The notes under the pieces were generated by a model, which was not told the DNA's origin, did not search any database, and saw only the letters and a program-made list of their open reading frames with translations. The position numbers and the translations under genes were made by a program. From the NCBI RefSeq assembly GCF_000312125.1, contig NZ_HE978643.1, positions 219,301 to 283,300 of the forward strand: DNA of 64,000 bases, read 5' to 3'. Source of the stretch: Timonella senegalensis JC301. Its GTDB lineage: Bacteria > Actinomycetota > Actinomycetes > Actinomycetales > Cellulomonadaceae. Positions 25,791 to 34,467 of this stretch are shown here, piece after piece; position 1 is the stretch's first letter; every line of letters starts with the position of its first letter.

Positions 25791-27190
25791 TGAGCGCTCG
25801 GTGGGATGCGGTGCTCGAGGCGAGCGCGCCTATTCGCGTGGGTTCGGTGCTACGCGCTGTGGGTTTGAGTGTCGATGTTGTGGGCCTCGAATGCGCTGTG
25901 GGTGATGTACTTCGGATCGCTCACGCCACGTCCGCACGTACCGCTTCAGTTCCAGCAGACAGTGCGGTCGCAACTGATCCAACGGATCACACTCTCGTGG
26001 AGGTCGTGGCCGTTGATCAGGGAGTAGCGCGCTGCATGCCGCTGACCGGTACCGCTGGGCTTTCCCAGGGGGACGCCGTGATTCACACGGGAGGTCCGCT
26101 GCTTGTTCCGAGCGGTCCGGGTTTGCTGGGTCGGGTGCTGGATGGCCTTGGCCGCCCGATTGATGGCAAGGGTCCGCTCACCCGGGTCACCTACGTGCCC
26201 CTCACGAATGAGGTCCCTCACCCGCTGACGCGGGCTCGGATTTCCCGGCCCTTGGCCACATCCGTGCGCGTGCTCGACACACTGATAACTCTCGGCCGAG
26301 GTCAACGCATGGGACTGTTCGCGGGTTCCGGCGTGGGCAAGTCCACGCTCCTGTCCATGATTGCGCGTGGCACCGATGCGGCCGTGTCAGTGGTTGCGCT
26401 GGTGGGCGAACGTGGTCGTGAGGTGCGGGAGTTCATTGACGACGATCTTGGTCCCGAAGGGCTGGCTCGTTCAGTTGTCGTGGTGGCCACGTCTGACCAG
26501 CCGGCACTCGTGCGAGTTCGGTCGGCGTTTGTGGCCACCGCCATTGCGAGTCAGTTCCGAAGCTCCGGGACTGACTCTGTGCTGATGATGGACTCGCTCA
26601 CGCGAGTGGCCATGGCTCAGCGTGAGATCGGGCTGTCAGTCGGGGAGCCACCGGCAACCCGTGGCTACCCGCCATCGACGTTCGCGATCCTCGCTCAGCT
26701 TCTAGAGCAGGCGGGGAACGGCGAACACGGATCTGTGACCGGTATCTACACGGTGTTGGTGGACGGCGACGACCATAATGAGCCCGTTGCGGATGCAGCG
26801 CGTTCCATCCTGGACGGGCACGTAGTGCTCGACCGGTCGCTCGCGGTGAAAGGGCATTTCCCCGCCGTAGACGCCCTGGCGTCGATCTCGCGCGTGGCGT
26901 CCAAGGTCTTGGGTGATGACTATCGGCACGCCGCTCTGCAACTGCGCCGGTTCATGGCGGCGCGTGCCGAAGTTCAAGACCTTCTTGATGTGGGGGCCTA
27001 CGTGCAGGGTGTCAATCCTGAGGCTGATGCCGCGATCGCCCTGCACAGCGAGATCAGTGCATTCCTGCGGCAATCCGTCACGCAGGTCACTGGCTTTGAT
27101 GAAGCATGGGGTACCGCGCGGCAGATCGTGGCGTCGTTGGAAAACCATACACACAAGGACAACGTCGATTCAGGGGGAATCAGTGTCTAA
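25790..27190 (+). CDS. fliI: Flagellum-specific ATPase FliI
   Basis: 466 residues, an F1-beta-like ATPase that helps unfold and feed export substrates. Walker A GSGVGKST near 178-185, the GERGREVREFI segment and Walker B SVLMMDSLTRVAMAQREI are present, as is the GEPPATRGYPPSTFAILAQLLEQAGN motif typical of FliI. TTG 25787 is in frame, but ATG 25790 overlapping the fliH stop (TGATG) is preferred. Coupled to fliJ, whose GTG lies inside the last codons. Confidence 0.95.
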   Translation: MSARWDAVLEASAPIRVGSVLRAVGLSVDVVGLECAVGDVLRIAHATSARTASVPADSAVATDPTDHTLVEVVAVDQGVARCMPLTGTAGLSQGDAVIHTGGPLLVPSGPGLLGRVLDGLGRPIDGKGPLTRVTYVPLTNEVPHPLTRARISRPLATSVRVLDTLITLGRGQRMGLFAGSGVGKSTLLSMIARGTDAAVSVVALVGERGREVREFIDDDLGPEGLARSVVVVATSDQPALVRVRSAFVATAIASQFRSSGTDSVLMMDSLTRVAMAQREIGLSVGEPPATRGYPPSTFAILAQLLEQAGNGEHGSVTGIYTVLVDGDDHNEPVADAARSILDGHVVLDRSLAVKGHFPAVDALASISRVASKVLGDDYRHAALQLRRFMAARAEVQDLLDVGAYVQGVNPEADAAIALHSEISAFLRQSVTQVTGFDEAWGTARQIVASLENHTHKDNVDSGGISV

Positions 27191-27620
27191 GTCATATCCG
27201 TTGGCCAGGCTTCTAAGGCTCAAAAGGATCCGGGAGGATCAAGCCGCAGCTGACCTAGCGCTTGCCACTCGTCGCGCTCAGCAGGCTGAAGCAAAGGCTA
27301 CAAAGGCGGAGGCCGAGTTCCTTGGTACGTCACTCTCAGGGGCCCATACGCAGGGGGTGTGGGCGTCTCTCGTAGCCTCACGCATGGCCGGAGGATCTGT
27401 TTTGAGCGACGCTCTCTCCGTGGCTCAGGTAGCGCAGAACGATCGCGAAGTCAGCGTGGCGCACCTTGAAAACGCTCACCGGGAAGTCGCTGTCTTGGAA
27501 AAGCTTGAGGAAGACTTCACTGCTCGCGCCGCGGCGCTCAAGGAGAAGGAAGAGGCTGCCGATCTCGACGAGGTTGCGGCACGCACGCACGCAACAAAGG
27601 AGTTGAATAATGAGCTTTGA
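27183..27620 (+). CDS. fliJ: Flagellar export protein FliJ
   Basis: 145 residues, charged and almost entirely helical, predicted to form an antiparallel coiled coil ([37 protein letters not shown] and [45 protein letters not shown]). FliJ is the rod-like stalk in the FliI ring and connects it to FlhA. The start is GTG 27183, with GGGGGAA upstream, overlapping the fliI stop by eight bases; the open frame extends far upstream inside fliI. Called from position, size and coiled-coil character. Confidence 0.88.
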   Translation: MSKSYPLARLLRLKRIREDQAAADLALATRRAQQAEAKATKAEAEFLGTSLSGAHTQGVWASLVASRMAGGSVLSDALSVAQVAQNDREVSVAHLENAHREVAVLEKLEEDFTARAAALKEKEEAADLDEVAARTHATKELNNEL

Positions 27621-28380
27621 TGGTGCGATCGCACGGATCTCCGCAATTGAGTCGAGCCTGCACACCGTGCTTACGGGGGCGTCCTTGCACACGACCCAGG
27701 GTGGATTGTCTCCGCAGTCAGCGACGCCCCAAGGCACTGCCGCACTAGCGAACCAACTTCTGGGCACACTCGGTGCTGCAAGTACAGGACCCGGCTCCCA
27801 GAACAGGACGACGGGTACGTCCTTTGACGCCTTAGTCAGCTCCCTGAATCAGATGGGGAACCTCCGCGCGGACGGGACACAGGAACTGGGGATGCTGAAC
27901 GGAGGTTCTCGCGACAACCTGGGGCAGAAAATCGTGGACGAAGCACGAACCTGGATTGGTACGCCCTACTCATGGGGCGGCAACACTCGCTCAGGGGTGG
28001 ACTGTTCAGGGCTGGTCAAGAACGTGCTGGCAAAGTTCGGGATTGAGATGCCCCGAGTGGCTCGGGACCAGATGCGTCAGGGCACTCCTGTGGCGAGCCT
28101 CAAGGATGCAGTACCCGGAGACCTCGTGGTGTTCAAGAACGGCAAGCACATCGGAATCTACGCCGGTGACGGAAAGATGATCGATGCTCCTAAGCCGGGA
28201 GATTCCGTTCGACTCCGTGACGTGTACGAGACCCCGACAGCAATCCGCAGAGTGATTCCCGCAGAGCAGTCGGCGCAGCGTGAACTATCGGCTGGGCCAG
28301 CCAGCTCTGGGACAACTGACCTCCAGCGCGCAGCGTTTAGCCTACTTACTTCTGGCTCGCTGAGCGGACTCGTGGCATGA
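27610..28380 (+). CDS. NlpC/P60 peptidoglycan endopeptidase in the flagellar operon
   Basis: 256 residues. The C-terminal half is an NlpC/P60 domain: [19 protein letters not shown] near 108-126, catalytic Cys132 in VDCSGLV, His180 in [12 protein letters not shown], and Asp192 in MIDAPKPGD at the third position. That position is often His, Asn, Gln or Glu, so Asp is a mild departure. The first 100 residues are Ser/Gly/Gln-rich with an N-terminal helix ([20 protein letters not shown]) like other flagellar export substrates; no Sec signal is visible. It probably opens the cell wall for the rod, the job of FlgJ in Gram-negatives. AAGGAG precedes the start; it overlaps fliJ by 11 bases. Confidence 0.88.
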   Translation: MSFDGAIARISAIESSLHTVLTGASLHTTQGGLSPQSATPQGTAALANQLLGTLGAASTGPGSQNRTTGTSFDALVSSLNQMGNLRADGTQELGMLNGGSRDNLGQKIVDEARTWIGTPYSWGGNTRSGVDCSGLVKNVLAKFGIEMPRVARDQMRQGTPVASLKDAVPGDLVVFKNGKHIGIYAGDGKMIDAPKPGDSVRLRDVYETPTAIRRVIPAEQSAQRELSAGPASSGTTDLQRAAFSLLTSGSLSGLVA

Positions 28381-29780
28381 CCGCGGTCCAGGGCCTGATT
28401 GGCCACTACGCGCCTCGTCCCAGCACGCCGCAGCAGGCCGCCTCAAGCAGCGGCTTTGATGAAGTGCTTGGGGGAGAGCTCACACACCACACGGACATCG
28501 CTTCGGGTGATGCCTCTGATTCCTTGGACGTATCCGGAACCGAGAGTTCACCGAAGGATGCTCCACGGGAACATGAGCACACGGGCGAGTCATTAGAGCC
28601 CGGAGAGCGAGTGGAGGGGGACATGGGTGATTCTTCCCTGTTACCCGTAAGTCCACTCCACCGTGTCCGTGAAGAGACAAGTCTGGCGGACAGTGTCCTT
28701 GTTACCGGACTGGCCGATACGACACCTACCGAGAAAACTTCGACAGCGCAGGTACCTGACAGGGGAACCGCGCAGGGCCCCACCTTGCTATCCGCACAGT
28801 CCACAACTCTCAACGAGTCCGAGTCCACCGCAGTACCGGTGGCTGGATGCGCCGGCGAAGCCGTCGGCTACCCGAACGAGATCCAACGGGCAGTGGACGC
28901 GAACCCCGCCCATACAGGGTCCCAAGGATTAGGATTCAACTCCTATCTGTTGGGCACTCTGTGGCAAGCAGTCGCCCAGCCAGAAGGGGAGTTACCTCGA
29001 GCGGCTGCACTCAGCCCTGCATCGGATCTCGGAGCCGGTCAGCCTGTGGCCAACCTCGATGCACTCCCTGCCGCGAGCACAACACTCGCGCAGGGCGCCG
29101 CTACACTCACCGCAGTTGGTCCGGCTTCCGGCGATCAGACGACCACGGTCCCAGCAGCAGCTACAGTGCTCGCCACGGAAGGGACCGTCACTACGTCACA
29201 GGGGCCCACCCAAAGTGAGACGGCTCTGGTGGCGGCACAATCGTCGAAAATCATTGGACCGAGTGGGGCGGCCACTGAAGTGGCCAGCCCGTGCGTGGCG
29301 CAGGTACTGGCCACACATGGTGAATCGTTTACTGCGCAGTTACGCGGCCCACTCCTGACGCTACGCTCCGCCAGTGCGGGCGAGCACACGCTGACAGTCA
29401 GTGTCACACCCGAGAACTTAGGTCCAGTCAATATCAAGGCGCACGTATCGGCGAGTGGATTGCGCATCGAACTAGTGGGCGCCACCGATCTTGTGCGGGA
29501 CGCCCTTCGAGCGATCCTGCCCGAACTCAAGCGGGATGTCGCGGGGGCTGGCTTACCCACTCAACTCACTGTCTCGCACTCGAGTTCCAGTGGTCAGGGC
29601 ACCAGCAACGGTTCGACTGAGTTTGCGCAGAACAGCCAAGACCAGCCGCAGGGGAAAGAAGCCCCGAATGGCCAGAGAAGCCGGTACTCCCACACCGAGG
29701 GACCGCACCACGTGCCCGAGCACACAGCTACAAAGAACCACACGCCGAGCCCCGACCGGCACGTCGACTACCTTGCCTAG
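28377..29780 (+). CDS. fliK: Flagellar hook-length control protein FliK
   Basis: 467 residues. A long, disordered, Thr/Ser/Pro/Ala-rich N-terminal ruler region (1-310) is followed by the folded C-terminal domain that switches export specificity ([47 protein letters not shown] near 321-367). The extreme C terminus is Gln/His-rich. FliK measures hook length and signals FlhB to switch from hook to filament export. ATGA overlap with the NlpC/P60 gene. Confidence 0.92.
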   Translation: MTAVQGLIGHYAPRPSTPQQAASSSGFDEVLGGELTHHTDIASGDASDSLDVSGTESSPKDAPREHEHTGESLEPGERVEGDMGDSSLLPVSPLHRVREETSLADSVLVTGLADTTPTEKTSTAQVPDRGTAQGPTLLSAQSTTLNESESTAVPVAGCAGEAVGYPNEIQRAVDANPAHTGSQGLGFNSYLLGTLWQAVAQPEGELPRAAALSPASDLGAGQPVANLDALPAASTTLAQGAATLTAVGPASGDQTTTVPAAATVLATEGTVTTSQGPTQSETALVAAQSSKIIGPSGAATEVASPCVAQVLATHGESFTAQLRGPLLTLRSASAGEHTLTVSVTPENLGPVNIKAHVSASGLRIELVGATDLVRDALRAILPELKRDVAGAGLPTQLTVSHSSSSGQGTSNGSTEFAQNSQDQPQGKEAPNGQRSRYSHTEGPHHVPEHTATKNHTPSPDRHVDYLA

Positions 29781-29789
29781 GAGAACCTC

Positions 29790-30302
29790 ATGAGCATCGA
29801 CCCCGCCGCTCTCGGCGTGTATACCGCAAACGACGCAACTGCCCACGCCGGGCGCGCGCCCAAGAACCAGATGGACTCGGAGATGTTCCTGAATCTCCTC
29901 GTCGCGCAACTGAAGTACCAAGACCCCACCGCGCCAATGGACACGAGCGAAATGATGGCTCAAACCACTGGACTCGCCACCATGGAGCAACTCACCTCGC
30001 TGTCCACGGTGGTGCAGGAGAGTTTTGCTCTGACCATGCGTGACACCGCGGCAGCTCTGCTCGGACGCACCGTGACTTACGTCAATGCCGACGGGCAGAC
30101 GATCACCGGAAAGGTTAGCTCGGTCAAGTACGAAGGCGCCGTTCCCACTGTCGAAGTCGACGGTGAGTCGATTCCCCTCGACGCTGTGGCCTCGGTAACT
30201 GACCAAACCCTTGGATCCGATTCGGGCATGGAGTCCGGTGGAACTCCTGATCAACTTCCTGCAGGTGGGGCTAACGGGGCCGACGCGGATCCCGCTGCCT
30301 AA
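29790..30302 (+). CDS. flgD: Hook scaffolding protein FlgD
   Basis: 170 residues with the FlgD core SEMFLNLLVAQLKYQDPTAPMDTSEMMAQTTGLATMEQL near 29-67. FlgD caps the growing hook and is discarded later. It has only a short C-terminal domain compared with enteric FlgD (about 230 residues), common in Gram-positives. TAGGAGAACC gives the ribosome site. It follows fliK by nine bases; a 95-base gap separates it from flgE. Confidence 0.93.
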   Translation: MSIDPAALGVYTANDATAHAGRAPKNQMDSEMFLNLLVAQLKYQDPTAPMDTSEMMAQTTGLATMEQLTSLSTVVQESFALTMRDTAAALLGRTVTYVNADGQTITGKVSSVKYEGAVPTVEVDGESIPLDAVASVTDQTLGSDSGMESGGTPDQLPAGGANGADADPAA

Positions 30303-30397
30303 TCGCCCACACACATCTAGCAGCCACCACATCGTATCCAGACATCGTGTAGGCCACACGCTCGCTGGCCCAGAACCAAGCAACTAGGGAGAACACA

Positions 30398-31594
30398 ATG
30401 CTTCGAACACTCTTTTCCGGAATCTCCGGCATGCGCGCGCACCAGACAATGCTGGACGTGACGGGCAACAACATCGCAAACGTCAACACCTCGGGGTTCA
30501 AAGCTTCACAAACCCAGTTCACTGACACCCTTAGCCAGATGCTCACGCAGACTGGTGCGCCGGCCACAGGACGCGGTGGAACCAACCCAGCCCAGGTTGG
30601 ACTGGGTGTCCAAGTCTCCGCAATCACCACGAACTTCTCTACCGGAGCGCGTCAAACGACCGGACGGGCCACAGACATGATGATCAACGGCGATGGGTTC
30701 TTCGTGGTGGAAAACGGTGGTCAGCAGTACTACACCCGCGCCGGTGCGTTCGACTTCGACGCGAACGGAAACCTCGTCTCGGCTGACGGTAGCTACGTCA
30801 TGGGCTGGGGCGCCCAGAACGGAGTGGTCAACACCAACGGAGTGCTGGCGCCGCTCCAGCTCCCCACGACCACGCTCTCCGGCGCCCGCGCCACCACGTC
30901 CATGTCCTTCGACGGGAACCTACCTGCCGATGCGGAAGCTGGGACCGTCCTCGACCGTGATGTCGAGGTTTACGACACGCTGGGGAATGCCCGCGTAGTC
31001 ACTCTCACGTTCACTAAGTCGACCGACGCAGGCAGCACGGGCCAGAACTGGACTGTCAGCGCGCAGGACCCAAACTTGGCCAACCCGGCAACTACCACAC
31101 TGACGTTCGACACGAACGGTGCCCTGACGACTCCAGGGGCGCTCAACGTCAACGGAATCGACATCAATCTTGGGCAGATCAGCGGCTTCGCTGAAATCAA
31201 CTCACTTGCAATCGCACAGAAGAACGGACAGCAGGCGGGCACCCTCCAGTCCTTCGCCATCTCGAACGACGGCACGATCATGGGCGCTTTTTCCAACGGC
31301 GTCAAGGAACAGATTGGCCGAATCGCAACCGCGAACTTTGACAACCCTTCAGGCCTAGAGAAGGTGGGCGGCTCGCTGTTCAACGCTTCGGTGAACTCCG
31401 GCGAAGCGCAGATTGGCGTTGCTGGTGATGGCGGCCGAGGAACTCTCGTGGGTGGAGCGCTCGAGATGTCCAACGTGGACCTGTCTCAAGAGTTCACCAA
31501 CCTGATTGTGGCGCAGCGTGGGTTTCAAGCGAACTCCCGCATCATCACTACCTCGGACGAGGTGCTCCAGGAACTGGTGAACCTCAAGCGCTAG
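30398..31594 (+). CDS. flgE: Flagellar hook protein FlgE
   Basis: 398 residues with the N-terminal rod/hook motif (GISGMRAHQTMLDVTGNNIANVNTSGFKASQTQF near 8-41) and the C-terminal ALEMSNVDLSQEFTNLIVAQRGFQANSRIITTSDEVLQELVNLKR. The central part (about 95-310) holds the hook surface domains. It polymerises into the universal joint. It is the only FlgE/F/G-family gene in this window: no separate distal-rod FlgF or FlgG is present. A hairpin follows the stop codon. Confidence 0.94.
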   Translation: MLRTLFSGISGMRAHQTMLDVTGNNIANVNTSGFKASQTQFTDTLSQMLTQTGAPATGRGGTNPAQVGLGVQVSAITTNFSTGARQTTGRATDMMINGDGFFVVENGGQQYYTRAGAFDFDANGNLVSADGSYVMGWGAQNGVVNTNGVLAPLQLPTTTLSGARATTSMSFDGNLPADAEAGTVLDRDVEVYDTLGNARVVTLTFTKSTDAGSTGQNWTVSAQDPNLANPATTTLTFDTNGALTTPGALNVNGIDINLGQISGFAEINSLAIAQKNGQQAGTLQSFAISNDGTIMGAFSNGVKEQIGRIATANFDNPSGLEKVGGSLFNASVNSGEAQIGVAGDGGRGTLVGGALEMSNVDLSQEFTNLIVAQRGFQANSRIITTSDEVLQELVNLKR

Positions 31595-31606
31595 TACCTG
31601 CACCTA

Positions 31607-31643
31607 GGGGCGTGGTGGGAATCAAATGGTCCCGCCTCGCCCC
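31607..31643 (+). terminator. Candidate terminator after flgE
   Basis: GGGGCG at 31607-31612 pairs with CGCCCC at 31638-31643, with an inner GGGA / TCCC pairing. It lies 12 bases after the flgE stop and just before the next sigma-28 promoter. No T-run. Confidence 0.5.
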
Positions 31644-31668
31644 GTGTTGCGCCACTACCAGCAGGAAC

Positions 31669-31694
31669 CTTATCCCTGCGGCAAAGTGGCCGAT
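31669..31694 (+). promoter_or_regulatory. Sigma-28-type promoter of flbD-motA-motB
   Basis: CTTAT at 31669-31673, 15 bases, GCCGAT at 31689-31694, then AGG, closely resembling the flgB promoter. Confidence 0.78.
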
Positions 31695-31705
31695 AGGACA
31701 GATAA

Positions 31706-31725
31706 GTGGCCCACGGATGGGCCGC
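31706..31725 (+). promoter_or_regulatory. GGA-hexaloop hairpin in the flbD-motA leader (candidate CsrA site)
   Basis: GTGGCCC-ACGGAT-GGGCCGC: a seven-pair stem with one wobble and the loop ACGGAT, identical to the loop in the flagellin leader. It begins right after the promoter and ends 22 bases before the flbD ATG, whose ribosome site (AAGGATGG) holds another GGA. Confidence 0.62.
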
Positions 31726-31747
31726 CAATAGTAGCCAAGGATGGAAC

Positions 31748-32011
31748 ATGATCGTAGTGAGCAAGCTCAGTCGCGAGAGGTTTGCGGTAAACCCCGACCT
31801 CATTCAACGCATTGATAGCGCACCCGACACCATACTCACGCTCGTGGACGGCACGAAGTACATCGTCTCCGAGACAATGCATGAGGTCATCGAACTTATT
31901 GATGACCACCGGGCTTCCATCATTGCCCGAGCCCAGCAGGCAGTCACCGAAGCCAAGAATACAGGCTCGACTCATCTGGCTCTGATTCAGGACGACTCGG
32001 GAGAAGACTGA
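31748..32011 (+). CDS. flbD: FlbD-family flagellar protein (short)
   Basis: 87 residues. The first 60 (MIVVSKLSRERFAVNPDLIQRIDSAPDTILTLVDGTKYIVSETMHEVIELIDDHRASII) match the small FlbD/SwrD family of Gram-positive flagellar operons, which in Bacillus boosts motor power through MotA/MotB. This is not the Caulobacter response regulator of the same name. The frame opens at GTG 31706 inside the leader hairpin, but ATG 31748 with AAGGA upstream is the proper start. It is followed one base later by motA, supporting a role with the stator. Confidence 0.88.
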   Translation: MIVVSKLSRERFAVNPDLIQRIDSAPDTILTLVDGTKYIVSETMHEVIELIDDHRASIIARAQQAVTEAKNTGSTHLALIQDDSGED

Positions 32012-32012
32012 G

Positions 32013-32798
32013 GTGGATCTCGCTACCATCATTGGGTTCGTGGTGGCTGTTGGCGCAATCGTCATGGCCATCTTCCTTGAGGGCTCGACTCCCATGTCGG
32101 TGCTCCTTCCGGCCCCCATGGTCCTTGTGTTCGTGGCAACTTTCGGTGTCACGCTTGCAGGAGGTACCGTTCGGGACTGTCTCAACGCGTTCCGCGCCGT
32201 CCCAAGGGCATTCGCCAACAAGCCTAAGAGCGCTGATGATTCCGTGGACGTCTTGGTTTCCCTTGCTGAACAAGCACGACGGGACGGTCTGCTCGCGCTC
32301 GAGGAAGCCAGCCGCACGATCGACAACGAGTTCCTTCGCGACGGCTTGCGTGCAGCGATCGATGGCACCGATCCCGACGACCTGCGTGAGATGCTCGAAG
32401 ACAAGATCGCCACCAAGCGGATTGACGACAGGGTCGCCTACAAGTTCTTCGAGGACATGGGTGGCTACGCGCCCACGATCGGTATCGTCGGAACGGTGGT
32501 CTCGCTGGTCCACGTGCTCGAAAACCTGGCGGACCCCTCCGAGCTTGGACACATGATTGCCGCCGCATTCGTGGCGACCCTGTGGGGCATCGCCTCCGCC
32601 AACGTTATGTGGTTCCCGATCGCCAACCGACTCAAGCGCCTGTCCAACCTCGAGTGCGAGGAAATGGAGATCGTGCTGGAGGGCCTCATGGCAGTCCAGT
32701 CCGGAGCGAACCCTCGCTCGGTTGGGGAACGTCTCCGGAGCCTCATCCCACGTACCTCCCGTTCGAGTGTTGGGCGCGCGATGAAGGATGCGGCATGA
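32013..32798 (+). CDS. motA: Flagellar stator protein MotA
   Basis: 261 residues with four membrane segments (about 5-22, 30-50, 147-168 and 180-200) and the MotA/TolQ/ExbB core (YKFFEDMGGYAPTIGIVGTVVSLVHVLENLADPSELGHMIAAAFVATLWGIASANVMWFPIANRLK). The cytoplasmic loop carries the charged residues that drive FliG. With MotB it forms the proton (or sodium) channel. GTG start; it overlaps motB by four bases. Confidence 0.94.
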   Translation: MDLATIIGFVVAVGAIVMAIFLEGSTPMSVLLPAPMVLVFVATFGVTLAGGTVRDCLNAFRAVPRAFANKPKSADDSVDVLVSLAEQARRDGLLALEEASRTIDNEFLRDGLRAAIDGTDPDDLREMLEDKIATKRIDDRVAYKFFEDMGGYAPTIGIVGTVVSLVHVLENLADPSELGHMIAAAFVATLWGIASANVMWFPIANRLKRLSNLECEEMEIVLEGLMAVQSGANPRSVGERLRSLIPRTSRSSVGRAMKDAA

Positions 32799-33679
32799 GT
32801 GCGTCGTCCAAACGAAGGAGGAGGGCCCCCGCTCCGGAGGAGCACTCAGACAGTGAGCGCTGGCTGGTCAGTTACGCGGACATGCTCACCGTGCTCGTGG
32901 GACTGTTCATCGTCCTGTACGCAATGTCCCAGGTGGACCAAGACAAGTTTGAGAAACTTGCGGCCTCACTCGCGGAAGGGTTTGGTGGACCGTCGCAAGC
33001 CGTCTTGCACACCGGATCATCCATCATGGATTCGAACAGCCCGATCGCACCATTGGTCCGCCCGGAAGATACCTCCTCACTGGTTACAGCACTACGCAAC
33101 AATGAAGCGGGTGCAGGTGAAACGTCGACAATCTCCACCGAACCCACCCGGCAGGACTTGGAAGCGGCACGCGGAGAGTACGAGAATCTCCAAGAGGTAG
33201 CAGACACGATCGAAACGCGGCTCACCAAGAAGGGCCTTGCAGGGTCCGTGACGTACCGGATCAACGAGCGGGGGCTCGTTCTCGGCTTGGTCTCGGATGA
33301 ACTCTTCTTTGTCGCTGACACCGCCGAGCTCACCGCGATGTCACGCAAGGTCATCGACGCGACGGCACCGGTGCTCACCAAACTACCCAACAGGGTGGCG
33401 GTTGAAGGTCACGCCAACACCCTCCCATCGAGCGCGTATGCAAGCAACTGGGAACTGTCCGCTGACCGTGCCGTTCAAGTTCTACGGCGGTACGTGGGTC
33501 CTGGCGACTTCCCTGCGGAGCGCATCTCGGCCACCGGTTTTGGCGACACCCAACCATTGGCATCTAACGAGACCGTAGAAGGGCTCGCCGCGAACAGGCG
33601 GGTCGACGTTGTGGTGCTATCCGACCAGCCAGAACGTATCCGCGAACTCATCGCCCAGATCGCGGTCGACGCAGACTAG
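32795..33679 (+). CDS. motB: Flagellar stator protein MotB
   Basis: 294 residues. A basic cytoplasmic N terminus leads to a single membrane helix (SYADMLTVLVGLFIVLYAMSQ), with the ion-binding Asp at residue 29, and a C-terminal OmpA-like peptidoglycan-binding domain (VAVEGHANTLPSSAYASNWELSADRAVQVLRRY, then RISATGFGDTQPLASNETVEGLAANRRVDVVVLS). It anchors the stator to the wall. ATG 32795 overlaps the motA stop; the open frame runs upstream inside motA. Tyr28 and the residues around it do not decide between proton and sodium use. Confidence 0.94.
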   Translation: MSASSKRRRRAPAPEEHSDSERWLVSYADMLTVLVGLFIVLYAMSQVDQDKFEKLAASLAEGFGGPSQAVLHTGSSIMDSNSPIAPLVRPEDTSSLVTALRNNEAGAGETSTISTEPTRQDLEAARGEYENLQEVADTIETRLTKKGLAGSVTYRINERGLVLGLVSDELFFVADTAELTAMSRKVIDATAPVLTKLPNRVAVEGHANTLPSSAYASNWELSADRAVQVLRRYVGPGDFPAERISATGFGDTQPLASNETVEGLAANRRVDVVVLSDQPERIRELIAQIAVDAD

Positions 33680-33809
33680 AGCCATTGGCCGCGAGCCACG
33701 GCTCCGCAGATAGAAGCCAGAGCCGAACCTGCCCATCGGGGTCTCCCACGGGACTCATCCGCGGGACCACTCCACGGGCCACCCAGACGTACATTAAGGA
33801 GTTAGGCAC

Positions 33810-34322
33810 ATGCCGATCGAACAGCGAGTAGTTTCCCAGGGTCGGCCCACCGGCATTACAAACAAGGGCCGCGAGCAAGCGGCAAAGCAGCCAGAAGTGC
33901 CGGAAGCCACGGACAAACAGTCGAACAAACTTCTCAAGGCGCTGATCGTGCTGCTCGTGTTGATGCTGTTGGGTGGAGCGGGCACAACCCTATACCTGAT
34001 CAAGTCAAGGGATCCCGGCCCACAGCCGAAACCGGAAAAGGTGGCGGGAGAGATCCACGCAGTCGAGTCCATCAACGTGAACCTGAGCGACAGCCATTAC
34101 CTGCGTCTCGGGTTTGCCGTCCAGCTCAGCACGGACGCTGAGCCCATCGACAACGCGCGCGTACTCGACGTCGCGATCGGACTGTACTCGGGACAACCGT
34201 TCGACAAAGTACTCGACCCTGACCACCGCGAAACGCTACGAGCTGAGCTGACCCAAGAGCTCAACGAACTCTTCGACGGTGAGGTTATGGACGTGTACTT
34301 CACCGACTATGTGGCGCAGTAA
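33810..34322 (+). CDS. fliL: Flagellar basal body-associated protein FliL
   Basis: 170 residues: a cytoplasmic N terminus of about 43, one membrane helix (LLKALIVLLVLMLLGGAGTTLYLI near 42-65) and an extracytoplasmic FliL domain (LGFAVQLSTDAEPIDNARVLDVAIGLYSGQPFDKVLDPDHRETLRAEL). FliL rings support the stator units. AAGGAG at 33796-33801 gives the ribosome site. A 130-base gap from motB has no clear promoter, so it is probably still in the flbD-motAB unit; a strong hairpin follows. Confidence 0.92.
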   Translation: MPIEQRVVSQGRPTGITNKGREQAAKQPEVPEATDKQSNKLLKALIVLLVLMLLGGAGTTLYLIKSRDPGPQPKPEKVAGEIHAVESINVNLSDSHYLRLGFAVQLSTDAEPIDNARVLDVAIGLYSGQPFDKVLDPDHRETLRAELTQELNELFDGEVMDVYFTDYVAQ

Positions 34323-34370
34323 CGACAGTGCCTTCACACTGCCGACGGAGCGTTTCTGATCGGTACACGA

Positions 34371-34410
34371 GGCGGCCTGAGCAGGGAGTCCAGCCCCGAC
34401 TCAGGCCGCC
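34371..34410 (+). terminator. Candidate terminator after fliL
   Basis: GGCGGCCTGAG at 34371-34381 pairs perfectly with CTCAGGCCGCC at 34400-34410. It lies between fliL and a candidate fliM promoter. No T-run follows. Confidence 0.6.
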
Positions 34411-34432
34411 CGACAATGACCTACACTTTTCC

Positions 34433-34458
34433 CTTATTCCCAGGGTTGACTGGACGAT
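34433..34458 (+). promoter_or_regulatory. Weaker sigma-28-type promoter of fliM
   Basis: CTTAT at 34433-34437, 15 bases, GACGAT at 34453-34458 (one change from GCCGAT). Transcription would start within a few bases of the fliM GTG, giving an almost leaderless mRNA. Confidence 0.45.
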
Positions 34459-34467
34459 CAGGGGGAT

